From positions 4,960,001 through 5,024,000 of the forward strand of contig OZ218951.1 in NCBI GenBank assembly GCA_965112735.1: a DNA stretch of 64,000 nucleotides, written 5' to 3'. This DNA is from Phaeosaccion multiseriatum. Its lineage: Eukaryota > Ochrophyta, other classes. Every line of letters begins with the position of its first letter. Position 1 is the first letter of the stretch. The position numbers were made by a program, and so were the translations under genes. Of this stretch, positions 23,471 through 33,646 are shown one piece after another. A model generated the notes under the pieces. It made no database searches and was not told the origin of the DNA. It saw only the letters and a program-made list of their open reading frames with translations.

Positions 23471-23617
23471 CAGGCTGTCTACGGCTCTCTCTTCCCTTCT
23501 ACTTTGTGCGTCTCTGAGGCAAGAATCCCGGGGGAGGGAATGCTGTGACAGTGCTCTCCAACAACGGGAAGGAACGGAGAGAGACCTCCTCGCGCCATCC
23601 CGCACCATCCCGCACCA

Positions 23618-23683
23618 CCTTTTGACATGTCAACCACAGAAGGAGGGACACCTTTTGACATGTCAACCACAGAAGGAGGGACG
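23618..23683. repeat. 33-bp direct duplication containing a 12-bp palindrome
   Basis: Two copies in tandem, differing only at the last base. Each holds the perfect palindrome TTGACATGTCAA (23622-23633 and 23655-23666). Confidence 0.85.
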
Positions 23684-24407
23684 CAGAGTGAGGAGACAGG
23701 GGAGGGTTGGGGCCTTTTCGCGCGACGGACGGTGACCTCAGTCGAGGCGAAAGCGCATCAAAAAGACCGCATGTTGATACCGTCCGTTCGTTGGGCTCTC
23801 GGCGATTGATGCAAGTCCGTGAATGACGCTCTCGCTCTCTCGCTCTCTCTCGCTCTCTCGCGCGTGTTCTCTCCGTGTGTTTGCTTGTGGCCCTTCGGTG
23901 TGCTGCAATGGGCAAGCGCGTGCGTGCGTGTATGCGCGCGTGTAAGTCAGAAACTCCAGTAAAGAAAGGAGGGGAGAGGAGGGGAGAGTCGGTGTCGGAA
24001 AAAGAGCAGACCAGAGCTTCTCCCTCCCCTCTTCTCCGCCGCTCCTCTCCCTCTCAGAAGAGCCCTTCAGCTGCCGGCCGGCTTGCCCTGTGAGGGGTTC
24101 GTCCGTTGGTGACGTGTGCGAACACTGCGTCGCCAAGCGTGACATGACGTGGTGCCTCTTTCTGCAGCCCGACCAAAGGAGGAAGACGAAAGGACAAAGG
24201 GAGGGCCTAAGACGGAGGTGGATGGCACTTCACGGCTCCCAAAAAGAGAGTGGAGTCCCCCCGGGGCACAGCAGCTCAGAGATGGCACCCTACGCGGAGC
24301 TTAGAGCAGCTCCTTCTCGTCTCAGACCGGACCGGACCGGACTGGAGGTTCAGCATTCGTGGGTTCAGTTCACCACAGGGTTGGCTGCCCCCTCTCAAAA
24401 ACGGGGT

Positions 24408-27400
24408 TCACTCCTGCGGTTCATTCTCCTCCTGCTTCTGCTGCTGCGCCTGCTCCTCCTGCTGTTGCTGCCGTCCACTGCCATCGTCGGTCTTGTCACC
24501 GCCGCCTTTGCCTCGCCCACAGGACGCGAGGAGAGAGCCCAGCGCCTGTTCACGTACAGTTTAGTTTCAGTTTCAGGTGTCAGTCAGCGTAAGGACCTCG
24601 CGATCAATGAATCCGTGTCGAACATATCGACTTGTGCGCTACTCCAGGGCTCACTCACTCACTCACTCACTCACTCACTCACTCACTCAACTCACTCAAC
24701 TCACTCACTCTCTCTCTCACTCACTCACTCACTCACTCACTCACTCACTCACTCACTCACTCACTCACCCACTCACTCACTCACTCACTCACTCACTCAC
24801 TCACTCACTCACTCACTCACTCGGCCTCACCTGTTCGTATGCGCTGGGCCAATGGTCAACTGCCGCTGTGTCCACAAGCAATATCTTGTCAAAGTCTGCA
24901 GCAGAAGCTCGCTCCATTGAGAACTCAGCGCTACGGCCATGATCCGGCGCTGCCCCTGCCTGAGCCCCTGCCTCTAGCGACTCGTCGCCATCTGTAACAC
25001 ACTGTCCTTCGCTCCTCGAACCACCAACTCCCCCACCCGTGCTGCTGATGCTACTGCTACTGCTACTGCTCGTGCTGCTGAAACTACTCTCGCTGTTACT
25101 GCTGCTGCTACTGCTGCTGCTGATACTGTCGCTGGTGCTGCTGCTGTTGCTGATGTTGCCAGTCCCTATCGGATGGCGCAAGATGTGATATATAGTGCCC
25201 GGAATCTGAAGGTTGGGGTAATCCACATGAGCAACCCCGCCCCCCCCCTCCTCTTCTTCGCCGTCGTTCCCCTGCTGGCCAGCCTCCCCGCCCTTCTTGT
25301 TTGCTTTCCTTCCTGCACGCATTCCTCCCTTGCGTCCATGCTGAGCGTTGTTTCCGCCGCCCCCCTCCTGGTTGACCCTCTTCCTCCGCCAGTCGTCCAT
25401 ATCCAGCAGCACACGTTGATTGACAAAGGCAGCAACGACGCCCTCTCTCTTCTGCTCCTGATGCTGCTGCTCTTGCTCGTTCTCCTCCTCCTCCTCCGAC
25501 GACGACGAATTTGAGTTTGAGTTTGAGGTTGAGGTTGGAGCCGACGATGGCGATGGTGATGCAGCTGTTGGTGGTGAACAAGGCGCCTGTGGGAAAAGCG
25601 AGGAGCTCTCGCCACGACCACGACCACCACCACCACCCCCACCGCCACGACCGCTTTCCCCTTCATGACTATGACCTCCACTCTTATTATTGGACAAGTG
25701 CGTGTTGTGGAGCCTCGTAGAGTAGCGCACGGAAGAAATCTGCACGGAAGCCATGCCCAGTCCGTCGTCTTGTGCCCGTACGTTAGGGGTAAGCTCTCCC
25801 AACAGGTACTTGACCCTCTGCCGGTGACCTGCCGGAAGATCATCCACCTCCTTGAGTACGCACATGAGCTCGTAGGCGTGGGCGAGAGAGAGCCGAGGCA
25901 CCACGTCGTGTCGGAAAACGATGCTGAATATGCCCTCGGCGGAGGTAGGAGGGGTCTGAGGTGTGTGTGTGGGGGGGGTGGTTCGGAGCGGTAGGAATGT
26001 AAGACTACCAACACCACAAGGTTGCTACATCTCGGACGGGCCCGTTCTCGCACATTGCAGCTACGATGGCCCCCTTCTCCCAGATGCTGTCTACTCGTCC
26101 TCTCTCTCTCTTCTCTTCCTCTCGCTCTTCCTCCCTCCCTCTCTCTCCCTATGCTCTCTCCCTCTCTCTTAACTCCCTCTCCCTCTCTCCCCCCACCCTC
26201 TCTCGCCCTCAGTCTCTTCCCTCCCCCTCTCTTCCAATATATCTTCTTGCTGTATCAACCCCCCCCTCCTTCCCAGGATGGACGGAAATCCTCTGGTCTC
26301 CCTCAAAATCCAGGCACGCACCCACACACGCACCCACACACGCACCCACACACGCATCCACACACGCACCCACACACGCACCCACACACGCACCCACACA
26401 CGCACCTGCGCCAGTGTCATGGTGGGAGGTGGTGCGAATGCGTAGCACTCCACGGGACATCTGCAGAGGATAGGAGAGATAAGGAAGGGGAGGGGAGGGG
26501 AGGGGAGGGGAGAGGAGAGGAGAAGGAGGGAGGGGAGGGGAGAGGAGAGGAAAGGAGAGGAAAGGAGAGGAAAGGAGAGGAGAGGAAAGGAGCGGAGGGG
26601 AGGGGAGAGAGAAGAGGGGAGGAGAGGAAAGGAGAGGGGAGAGGAGAGCAGAGGAGAGCAGAGCAGATGAGATGAAAGGAAAGGAGAGGAGAGGGTGGGG
26701 CGAGGGGAGGAGGGCGGGGTGGAGGTGAACGTGCGTGCGTGCGCGACTGTCCATATACCTGAAGCCCTGTGCCTCTCCCTCTGCCTTGAGGAAGAGCGCC
26801 AACAGAGTGGCCACCCCCCCTCCCATGCTGTGGCCGGTGAGCACGAGGCGGTACCCACGGTGCTGCTCCAGAGCCAAGAGGAGCTCATCCTAACGAAGCG
26901 AGTGTTATGTGGGTGTGGGTGGGTGTGTGTGGGTGTGTGTGGGTGTGTGTGTTGAAGGGTGGGGAGGGTGTAATGAATACGGACCGCACAAGTAGGGAGG
27001 GGAAGGGAAGGGAAGGGAAGGGTACATTGAGATGTGATACGCTATAGACAGCCCACCCTTAAACCCTATACTCTATACCCCATACCCTACATACCCTACA
27101 CCCTATACCCTATACCCTAAACCCTATGACCCATACCCTATACCCAATACCACACCATATCATCCCCCTCGGGTGCCCTTCTTTTGGAAAGCAGAATAGA
27201 AGGAAGAGTATAGCAGAGCCAACCCACTGTCCTTGTCAAAACTCACTACAACTTGTACCTTGATTGAGCCTACGTTGCACCTCTTTGTAATGATTGAGCC
27301 CCCCCCAAGTTGTACCCCATGTGGCCCCCTTCCAGTTTTACCTTGGGCCCCTTCTATTCTCACCTTGCAGTCCTCGAGGAGCAGCCGAGCCCCTTCCGCC

Positions 27401-29018
27401 ATCCCCCGGTGGGCAAGCTCGCCGAGGAAGTCTGTGTTGTCGCATACCAAATCGGTAATGGCGTCTTTGAGGCACCGCGTTCCTCGCACTGCCAGAATGA
27501 TACTGAGCAGCAGTTGGTGATACAACAGCAGCAGCAGCAGCAGGAGAAGGAGGAGGGGGAGCAGGAGCAGGAGCCGGAGGAGGAGGAGGGGGACGAGGAG
27601 TAGCAGGAGGAGAAGGAGAAGGAGGAGGAGGAGGAGGAGGAGGAGGAGGAGGAGGAGGAGGAGGAGGAGGAGGAGGAGGAGGAGGAGGAGGAGGAGGAGG
27701 AGGAGGAGGGGGGGGGGGGAGAAAGGGCCGGGTGGGCGGAAGAGTGTGCTTGGTTTCCCTCTGTTCGTTGCTCCCTTCCTTCCTTCCTTCCTTCCTTCCT
27801 TGTTTGTTCCTCCTTCGCCTCACAATGCGTTCCGTACCTTTGGCTGCTGTGGTCTATCGCGATGAAGTAGCCCGGACGAAGGTAGTCGGCATCGAGCTTG
27901 ACCTTCAGAAGAGCCTCTTTCTCAACGCCCGTATGCTTTAAAATGCACCACTCGTTCAAGTTCTTCCTGTGTGTTTGTTGTTCAGTCCAATCCTCGGTGT
28001 CAGTCATTCACTCCGTCAGTCACTAACTTAGTCGATAGTTGGTGTCAGTTTTGTCAGTCAGTCACCTGCGCAGCTCCTTGGACCGCTTGATTTCATCGAG
28101 GGGGGGCCACTCCGAGATGGGGATAATGTTAAGTCCCTTAAGCATCACCAGCCCGTAGGATGAAGAGGCGAAGCGCACGAACCGAGCGGCCATCTCCACA
28201 GCATCATCACTGGCGACAAGGCGTTGCTCCTTCCCTTGCTGCTGCTGTTTGTGACCCGGGTTGGGGGTGGGGAGGACGTGGCGTAAGCTTGCTAGAAGGC
28301 GGCCCGGCCGACTCCGTCGACGGCCCGTGGTTGTGGTGCTCGGCTCCTTGTCCCGCCCAGCTGCAGCAGCGGAGCTGGCGGCGATGGCGATTGCCTGGAC
28401 CAAGAGAAAGAGAGGGCGCAGCGGATGATTAGAGAGAAAAAAAAAAATAGGGAGAGAGAGAGAGAGGTTTAGTGAAGGGTCCTCTGCTGCTATTTGTCTG
28501 GCACATTCCGTACCTCCCTCTCGTGAATAGTGCTGAGGATGAGGAGGTTGACGAGGAGAGGATATTTGTTTTGATTGGGAATATCCTTAGCCAGTGCCTC
28601 AGACATCTCCACGATTGCCGACAAGGAGTCGTCGAGACGCGGACTGATCAGCTTCCCTGTAGGGTGGATAGGTTCGTCGTCGGGCAGGAGGAGAGACGAG
28701 AGAGAAAATGAGGGGGGGCTGGGTGGGGGGAGAGGGGCTTGATGAAAAGAGTCGGGACGCGCATCCCCAGAGAGAGGGAGGTATCTCAGATGACTTACGC
28801 TTCAGCGCTTGGGTCATTCGATGCCCTCTGATGGCCCTCCACATCTTCTTCACTAGCCCTGAACCTGCTGCTCTTGCCGGTGGTGATGCTGATGGTGATG
28901 GTCGTGCCACCTTCGGTGCCGAACAAGTCGAAGCTCCCGCACTCCCTCCCCTGTTTTTGGTGTTTGTTATCACAACCAGCGATGCGAGCCCGATAAAAGC
29001 GGCAGACTCCAACCTCAT
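24408..29018 (-). CDS. Class 3 lipase, sn1-diacylglycerol-lipase-like, membrane-anchored
   Basis: Nine minus-strand exons: 29018-28799, 28656-28514, 28394-28066, 27966-27838, 27502-27364, 26889-26759, 26460-26406, 25955-24831 and 24545-24408, about 802 residues in frame. A hydrophobic N-terminus (FIGLASLVVITN) suggests a membrane anchor. The core shows YFIAIDHSSQ, IILAVRGT (oxyanion strand), then LVLTGHSMGGGVA with nucleophile Ser about 341, CYAFAPPP, and IVFRHDVVPRLS with the acid Asp about 399. After a long Ser/Gly/Glu-rich insert come IYHILRHP and FDKILL..DHWPSAYEQ, whose His is the likely third triad member. The DAGL family cleaves diacylglycerol to a monoacylglycerol and a fatty acid. 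If the last intron is not spliced, the frame stops at 24813 instead. Splicing is preferred because CAG|GTGAGG is a good donor and the extension restores the family-like end. The exon 5 acceptor is made by a dispersed element. Confidence 0.88.
24651..24822. repeat. (ACTC)n microsatellite in the last lipase intron
   Basis: About 40 tetranucleotide units with brief CTCTCTC interruptions. GTGAGT-like hexamers appear on the gene's sense strand throughout the tract. Confidence 0.95.
26313..26406. repeat. 12-bp tandem repeat ACCCACACACGC
   Basis: About eight copies just downstream of lipase exon 7, inside the following intron. One copy reads ATCC for ACCC. Confidence 0.85.
26480..26690. repeat. Polypurine tract (GGGGA/GGAAA)n in lipase intron
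   Basis: About 200 nt almost entirely A and G on the plus strand, with mixed GGGGA and GGAAAG units, between exons 6 and 7. Confidence 0.9.
27053..27165. repeat. Degenerate telomere-like repeat in lipase intron
   Basis: A run of CCCTA-based units (CCCTATA, CCCTAAA, CCCTACA, CCCATAC) between exons 5 and 6 of the lipase gene. It resembles an eroded interstitial telomeric tract, or a simple repeat that happens to share the CCCTA core. Confidence 0.6.
27510..27524 (-). repeat. Dispersed 15-bp element at a 3' splice site
   Basis: Minus strand reads TGTATCACCAACTGC followed by TGCTCAG and then lipase exon 5 at 27502. The element is therefore the last part of the intron. Confidence 0.85.
27607..27712. 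repeat. (GGA)n microsatellite in lipase intron 4
   Basis: About 30 GGA triplets followed by a G homopolymer (27711-27719). Confidence 0.95.
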
Positions 29019-29277
29019 GCTCTTCCTCCCTCCTCCTTCGCCCCTCCTCAAGCCAATCCGTGCTGGAAGCGCTCCGGAGGAGGGGGTTATTTACAAGAGC
29101 CAGGGTTGAAAAAAGCATCGAAAAAAATCCGGCCATTATTGACTTATTATACCCCCCCTTGATTATCCGTCCCCCCTTTCATCCATTTAGGTAAGGGTTT
29201 TGAGTGTGGTTTCGTGTCGAGAGCAGAATGCCCTTTCCCCAGGAGTTTTAATAGGCCACAGCCTTTTCCCCGGTACC
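29019..29277. promoter_or_regulatory. Divergent intergenic region, lipase / ankyrin gene 2
   Basis: 259 bp between the two ATGs. Part of this stretch is copied in unit B upstream of ankyrin gene 3. An A/T-rich patch (29108-29160) and the block GGCCACAGCCTTTTCCCCGG just before the ankyrin ATG are kept in both units. Confidence 0.6.
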
Positions 29278-30746
29278 ATGCAGAGGACCTTCAGTAGCGA
29301 GGTGGGTTCATACGCGAAGAGTTTTTACTTTCCTTTCCTTTCTTACTCCATCTCCTCTTCCTATTGCAGGCTGCTCGCGTGTATGAAGCCATCGCCAATG
29401 GCGAGAGCGCCAAAAGGGTGCAAGCGGCTGTGAGAGCCCTCGTCGCGAAGAACGGCGGGAGGAAGGCATGCTTGGACGAGCCCATCAAGGAGGACGGATG
29501 GTTTGCCCTGCAATTAGCTGTGGAAGAGAGGAGGGGTGATATCATTGCTCTTCTGCTGCAAGAGGGGGCGTCGCCGAAAAGTGTGAACCCATCAAATGGC
29601 ATCACTGCTTTGCATGCTGCCTGTGTTACAGAAGATGCTACTCTTGTGCAACAGCTCCTCTCTGCTGGTGCTGACGTCAATGCAGTAGCGAGCAGCGGAC
29701 TTACGGCTCTCATGGTGGCCTCCTTTGCTGGGGCCGTTGTAGTAGTGCATAAGCTGCTCTCTGCGGGCGCCGCCGTGGACGTCGCCGACAGTACTGGCAA
29801 TACGGCGTTGCTCTACGCCTCCGAGAGTGACGATCATGCAGTGGTGCAGCAGCTGCTAGCGGCGGGTGCAGAGGTGGACTGGGTAGGTGAGAAAGGACGT
29901 GAAAGAGTGGTCCGGCAGCTGCTCTCCGGCGGCGCCGAGGTCGACAAGGTAAATGTCGACGGCTCTACACCCTTGTTGCTTGCCTCCGTGAACGGGCGTC
30001 ATGCGGTGGTGCAGCAGCTACTATCGGCCAACGCGAATATCGACGGCGTGAATCTGGAGTCCCCGCTTTGCGCGGCAAGCCAGCAAGGACATGGCATTGT
30101 CGTGGATCAGCTCATTACGGCCGGCGCTGACCTCGAAAGCCGTCATGGTGAGGATGGGTGGACAGCGTTGATGGAAGCGTCTTTGGGAGGGCACAGAAGC
30201 ATTGTGCGGAAGCTGCTCAGGGCTGGTGCAGAGGTGAATGTATTGAGTGGCGACGGGGGTGGAGCGATACACATGGCGTCTCAGAGTGGCCATGCTCGCG
30301 TCGTGGAGGAGCTCATCTCAGGAGGTGCTGACGTGGAGATGCTCGATGTTAGAGGCTACACAGCTTTGATATATGCTACTGCGAATGGCCATCAGGCAGT
30401 GATCCGTGTTTTGCTCTCTACGGGGGCTGATCCTGACAATGAGGGCGACGATGTCCACAGTAAATCGCCCTTGTTTATTGCGGCAGAGCAGGGCCACAGT
30501 GGGGTGGCGCTGGAGCTGCTCTCAGGAGGGGCCTCACTGACAAAGGCTTTGACAGCAGCACGAAAGGCTGAGGATGCAGTTGTTGAATTCCTCCTGACTA
30601 CGGACAGGCAGCACTTTGCGTCACAAAGCGCGTTGGACCTGATGCGGGGCACTGACCGTCTCTTTGGCAAGGAAGGGAGGCTGAAGGTGTCGCAGAGAGA
30701 GGCTAGCCCTGAGGTGCTGCAGGAGGTGGCGGAGGAGATGGCATGA
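29278..30746 (+). CDS. Ankyrin-repeat protein (paralogue 2)
   Basis: Exon 1 29278-29301 (MQRTFSSE), intron 29302-29369 ending CTATTGCAG, exon 2 29370-30746; 466 residues. About eleven ankyrin repeats (VVQQLLSAGADVNAV, TALMVASFAGAVVVV, VVRQLLSGGAEVDKV) carry the same N-terminal VQAAVRALVAKNGG segment and the same C-terminal tail (SQSALDLMRGTDRLFGKEG to EVAEEMA) as paralogues 1 and 3. One repeat is shortened at WVGEKGRERVV, where part of a repeat seems to be deleted relative to paralogue 3. It is a protein-binding scaffold with unknown partner. It is divergent from the lipase gene and lies in duplication unit A. Confidence 0.88.
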
Positions 30747-31071
30747 TGAAAGGGGCACCTCTCGCCTGCGGTGTGGTCAGGGCGTTGGGAAGGTGGGGTA
30801 GCGAGGGTCTGAGTCGATAATAATGACGGATGAAGATGAGGTGATACCCCACTGTAACTACAGCGATGCTGGGGGCTTGACCGGCATTGTACTGTTGTGT
30901 GAGGGCGAGGAGGAGAAGGGCAAGCACAAAATACTCTTCTTCATTTATTCATTTACGTCTCGCTCATGGTATGGTTGAAGCCTCACACGCACGTTTCCTG
31001 TGGTTCGCAGCTGGCCTAGCTTTGCTCTTTCTGCGTTGATGCGGGTGCTTCTGCTTGCTCATCACTCTGCT

Positions 31072-31237
31072 TCTCTTGCCGGTGGTGATGGTGATGGTGA
31101 TGGCTGGTCCTACCACCTTCGGTGCCGACCGAACAAGTCGAAGCTGCCGCACTCCCTCCTCTATTTTTGGTGTTTACTAGCTCTCACAGCCAGCGATGCG
31201 ATGCGGGCCCGATAAAAGCGGCAGACTCCAACCTCAT
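31072..31237 (-). pseudogene. Truncated, frameshifted copy of lipase exon 1
   Basis: Matches the lipase first exon from its ATG (29018 in the source, 31237 here) down to the duplication edge. The first ten codons (MRLESAAFIG) are kept. A small insertion then shifts the frame and a stop follows within about eight codons. The remaining lipase exons are absent, so this is a by-product of the tandem duplication. Confidence 0.85.
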
Positions 31238-31555
31238 GCTCTTCCTCCCTCCTCCTTCGCCCCTCCTCAAGCCAATCCGTGCTGGAAGAGCTCCGGAGGA
31301 GGTTATTTACAAAGCCAGGGTGAAAAAAATACTTACAGACAAAAATCCGGCCATTATTTATTGACTTAACCTGTACCATTGACATAAACATTACTCTTAG
31401 TGTTTTCAATATTTCTCCCAACCCCCCTTTTCTCCCTCGCCCTTCGTTTCTCGGCAGTGCTGCGAACCGGACGACAGCTCTTCTTGTAGAGGGCATCCTT
31501 GCGCAGATTCTGACCCACCACACACTCAACAGGCCACAGCCTTTTCCCCGGTACC
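31238..31555. promoter_or_regulatory. Duplicated upstream region of ankyrin gene 3
   Basis: Partly homologous to 29019-29277, including the final GGCCACAGCCTTTTCCCCGG before the ATG. It also has an added segment (about 31370-31520) with no counterpart in unit A. Confidence 0.55.
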
Positions 31556-33646
31556 ATGCAGAGGACCTTCAGTAGCGAGGTGGGTTCATACACGGAGAGT
31601 CCTTCGCCTGTCCTGTCCTCGAACTCTCCCTCCCTCACCCCACTCCCTCCCTCCCTCCCTCCCTCCCTCCCTCCCTCCCTCCCTCTCCTCTTCCTACTCC
31701 ATCTCCTTTTCCTATTGCAGGCTACTCGCGTGTACGAAGCCATCGCCAGTGGTCAGAGCATCCAAAGGGTACAAGCGGCTGTGAGGGCCCTTGTCGCGAA
31801 GAACGGCGGGAAAACGGCATGCTTGGACGAGCCCCTCGATGAGAGAGGGTTTCCTCCCCTGCACGTAGCGGTGGAAGAGAGGAGGGGTGATATCATTGCT
31901 CTTCTGCTGCAAGAGGGGGCGTCACCGAAAAGTGTGAACCCATCAAATGGCGTCACTGCTTTGCATGCTGCCTGTGTTACAGAAGATGCTTCTGTAATGC
32001 AACAGCTCCTCTCTGCTGGTGCTGACGTCAATGCAGTAGCGAGCGATGGACTTACGGCTCTCATGGGGGCCTCCTCTGTAGGGGCCGTTGTGCTGATGCA
32101 CAAGCTGCTCTCTGCGGGCGCCGGCGTGGACTTCGCCGACAGTAATGGCGATACGGCGTTGATCTACGCCTCCGAGGAAGGGCATTATGCAGTGGTGCAG
32201 CAGCTGCTAGCGGCGGGTGCAGAGGTGGACTGGGAAAATATGAAGGGGCGCACAGCCCTCCATAGAGCCTCAGATGGAGGATATGAAAGAGTGGTCCGGC
32301 AGCTGCTGTCAGCCGGCGCGGAGGTCGATAAGACAGATTCCGGAGGCGTTACGCCCTTGGCATTGGCCTCCCACGAAGGGCATCATGCGGTGGTGCATGA
32401 GCTACTATCGGCAGGTGCAGAGGTGGACTGGGTGATTGTGAAAGGGAATATGGCGCTCCATCAAGCCTCACGTGGAGGACGTGAAAGGGTGGACCAGCAG
32501 CTGCTCTCAGGCGGCGCGGAGATCGACGACGACGAGGAAAATCTCGAAGGCTCTACACCCTTGTTGTTGGCCTCCTTCAACGGGCATCACGCCGTGGTGC
32601 AGCAACTGCTCTCAGCCGGCGCGGAGGTCGACAAGGCACATTCGATGGGCGGTACGGCGCTCCATCATGCCTCACTTGGAGGACATGAAACGGTAGTACA
32701 AGAGCTTCTTTCAGCCGGCGCAGAGGTCGACAAGCCAGATTTGGAAGGCCTTACGGCCTTGTTATTGGCCTCCCAGGAGGGGAGTCATACCGTGGTGCAT
32801 GAGCTACTATCGGCCAACGCGAATCCCGACCACGTGGATGAAAGAAATATTGACGGCACCACCGCCCTGTTTATGGCCGCAGGACACGGACATCACAGGG
32901 TCACGCAGCTGCTGTTGACCTTTGGCGCAGATGCGAATTTGGGAGTCCGCGACGGATGGACCCCGCTTTGCGCGGCAAGCCAGGAAGGACATGGCATTGT
33001 GGTGGATCAGCTCATCACAGCCGGCGCTGACCTCGACAGCCGTAGCGATGAGTGGGGGAGAACTGCGTTGACGGAAGCGTCTGTGAAAGGGTACAGAAGC
33101 ATTGTGCGAAAGCTGGTGAGGGCTGGGGCAGAGGTGAATGGGTTGACTAGGGACGGGTATGGAGCGATACACTTGGCGTCTTCAAATGACCATGCTCGTG
33201 TCGTGGAGGAGCTCATCTCAGGGGGGGCTGACGTGGAGATGCTGACTACTCAGGGGTACACAGCTGTGCTGCATGCTGCTGCGAATGGCCATGGGGCAGT
33301 GGTCCGTGTGCTGCTGTCTGCGGGGGCTGATCCTGACAATGAGGGCGACAGAATCCACAGTAAAACGGCCTTGTTTCTTGCTGCCGTGGAGGGCAACAGC
33401 GGGGTGGCGCTGGAGCTGCTCTCAGGAGGGGCCTCACTGACAAAGGCTCTGACTCAGGCACGAAGGTATGGCGATGCAGTTGTTGAATTCCTCCTGACTA
33501 CGGACAGACATCACTTTGCGTCACAAAGCGCGTTGGACCTGATGCGGGGCACTGACCGTCCCTTTGGCAAGGAAGGGAGGCTGAAGGTGTCGCAGAGAGA
33601 GCTTAGCCCTGAGGTGCTGCAGGAGGTGGCGGAGGAGATGGCATGA
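31556..33646 (+). CDS. Ankyrin-repeat protein (paralogue 3, expanded)
   Basis: Exon 1 31556-31579 (MQRTFSSE), intron 31580-31720 ending CCTATTGCAG, exon 2 31721-33646; 649 residues when spliced. The intron is a multiple of three (141 nt) and has no stop, so retention would add 47 residues rich in Pro, Ser and Leu. About sixteen ankyrin repeats are present, several more than in paralogue 2. The extra ones are near-copies (LLSAGAEVDK followed by TALhxASxGGhExVV), consistent with internal repeat amplification after the gene duplicated. The C-terminal tail is the shared SQSALDLMRGTDRPFGKEG to EVAEEMA. No catalytic domain; scaffold role inferred. Confidence 0.88.
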   Translation: MQRTFSSEVGSYTESPSPVLSSNSPSLTPLPPSLPPSLPPSLPLLFLLHLLFLLQATRVYEAIASGQSIQRVQAAVRALVAKNGGKTACLDEPLDERGFPPLHVAVEERRGDIIALLLQEGASPKSVNPSNGVTALHAACVTEDASVMQQLLSAGADVNAVASDGLTALMGASSVGAVVLMHKLLSAGAGVDFADSNGDTALIYASEEGHYAVVQQLLAAGAEVDWENMKGRTALHRASDGGYERVVRQLLSAGAEVDKTDSGGVTPLALASHEGHHAVVHELLSAGAEVDWVIVKGNMALHQASRGGRERVDQQLLSGGAEIDDDEENLEGSTPLLLASFNGHHAVVQQLLSAGAEVDKAHSMGGTALHHASLGGHETVVQELLSAGAEVDKPDLEGLTALLLASQEGSHTVVHELLSANANPDHVDERNIDGTTALFMAAGHGHHRVTQLLLTFGADANLGVRDGWTPLCAASQEGHGIVVDQLITAGADLDSRSDEWGRTALTEASVKGYRSIVRKLVRAGAEVNGLTRDGYGAIHLASSNDHARVVEELISGGADVEMLTTQGYTAVLHAAANGHGAVVRVLLSAGADPDNEGDRIHSKTALFLAAVEGNSGVALELLSGGASLTKALTQARRYGDAVVEFLLTTDRHHFASQSALDLMRGTDRPFGKEGRLKVSQRELSPEVLQEVAEEMA

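Larger units (their letters stand above)
22968..24407. other. Intergenic region between convergent 3' ends
   Basis: Lies between the EGY-like gene and the lipase 3' end. It contains a dispersed 15-bp element (23268), a CTC microsatellite (23412-23470), a 33-bp duplication with palindromes (23618-23683), and CT-rich stretches near 23830-23870. No exon is supported. Confidence 0.5.
28871..31071 (+). repeat. Tandem duplication unit A (lipase exon 1 part + promoter + ankyrin gene 2 + 3' flank)
   Basis: The left edge lies in lipase exon 1 (CTCTTGCCGGTGG) and the right edge in the ankyrin 3' flank (ATCACTCTGCT). The segment is present again immediately after it. The 3' flank (about 295 bp) is nearly identical in the two units, and the upstream part is clearly homologous with small indels. 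Confidence 0.85.

Noticed and set aside
24813-24830. Stop at 24813 as the end of the lipase
   Set aside because: Not excluded, but the frame there reads into the GAGT repeat. A CAG|GTGAGG donor and an in-frame 45-codon exon at 24545-24408 give a better family-like ending, so the spliced version was preferred.
26313-26406. 12-bp repeat (ACCCACACACGC) as part of lipase exon 7
   Set aside because: Exon 7 ends at 26406 with CAG|GTGCGT, and the repeat translates into monotonous VGACVGACVG in the frame beyond it, so it is intronic.
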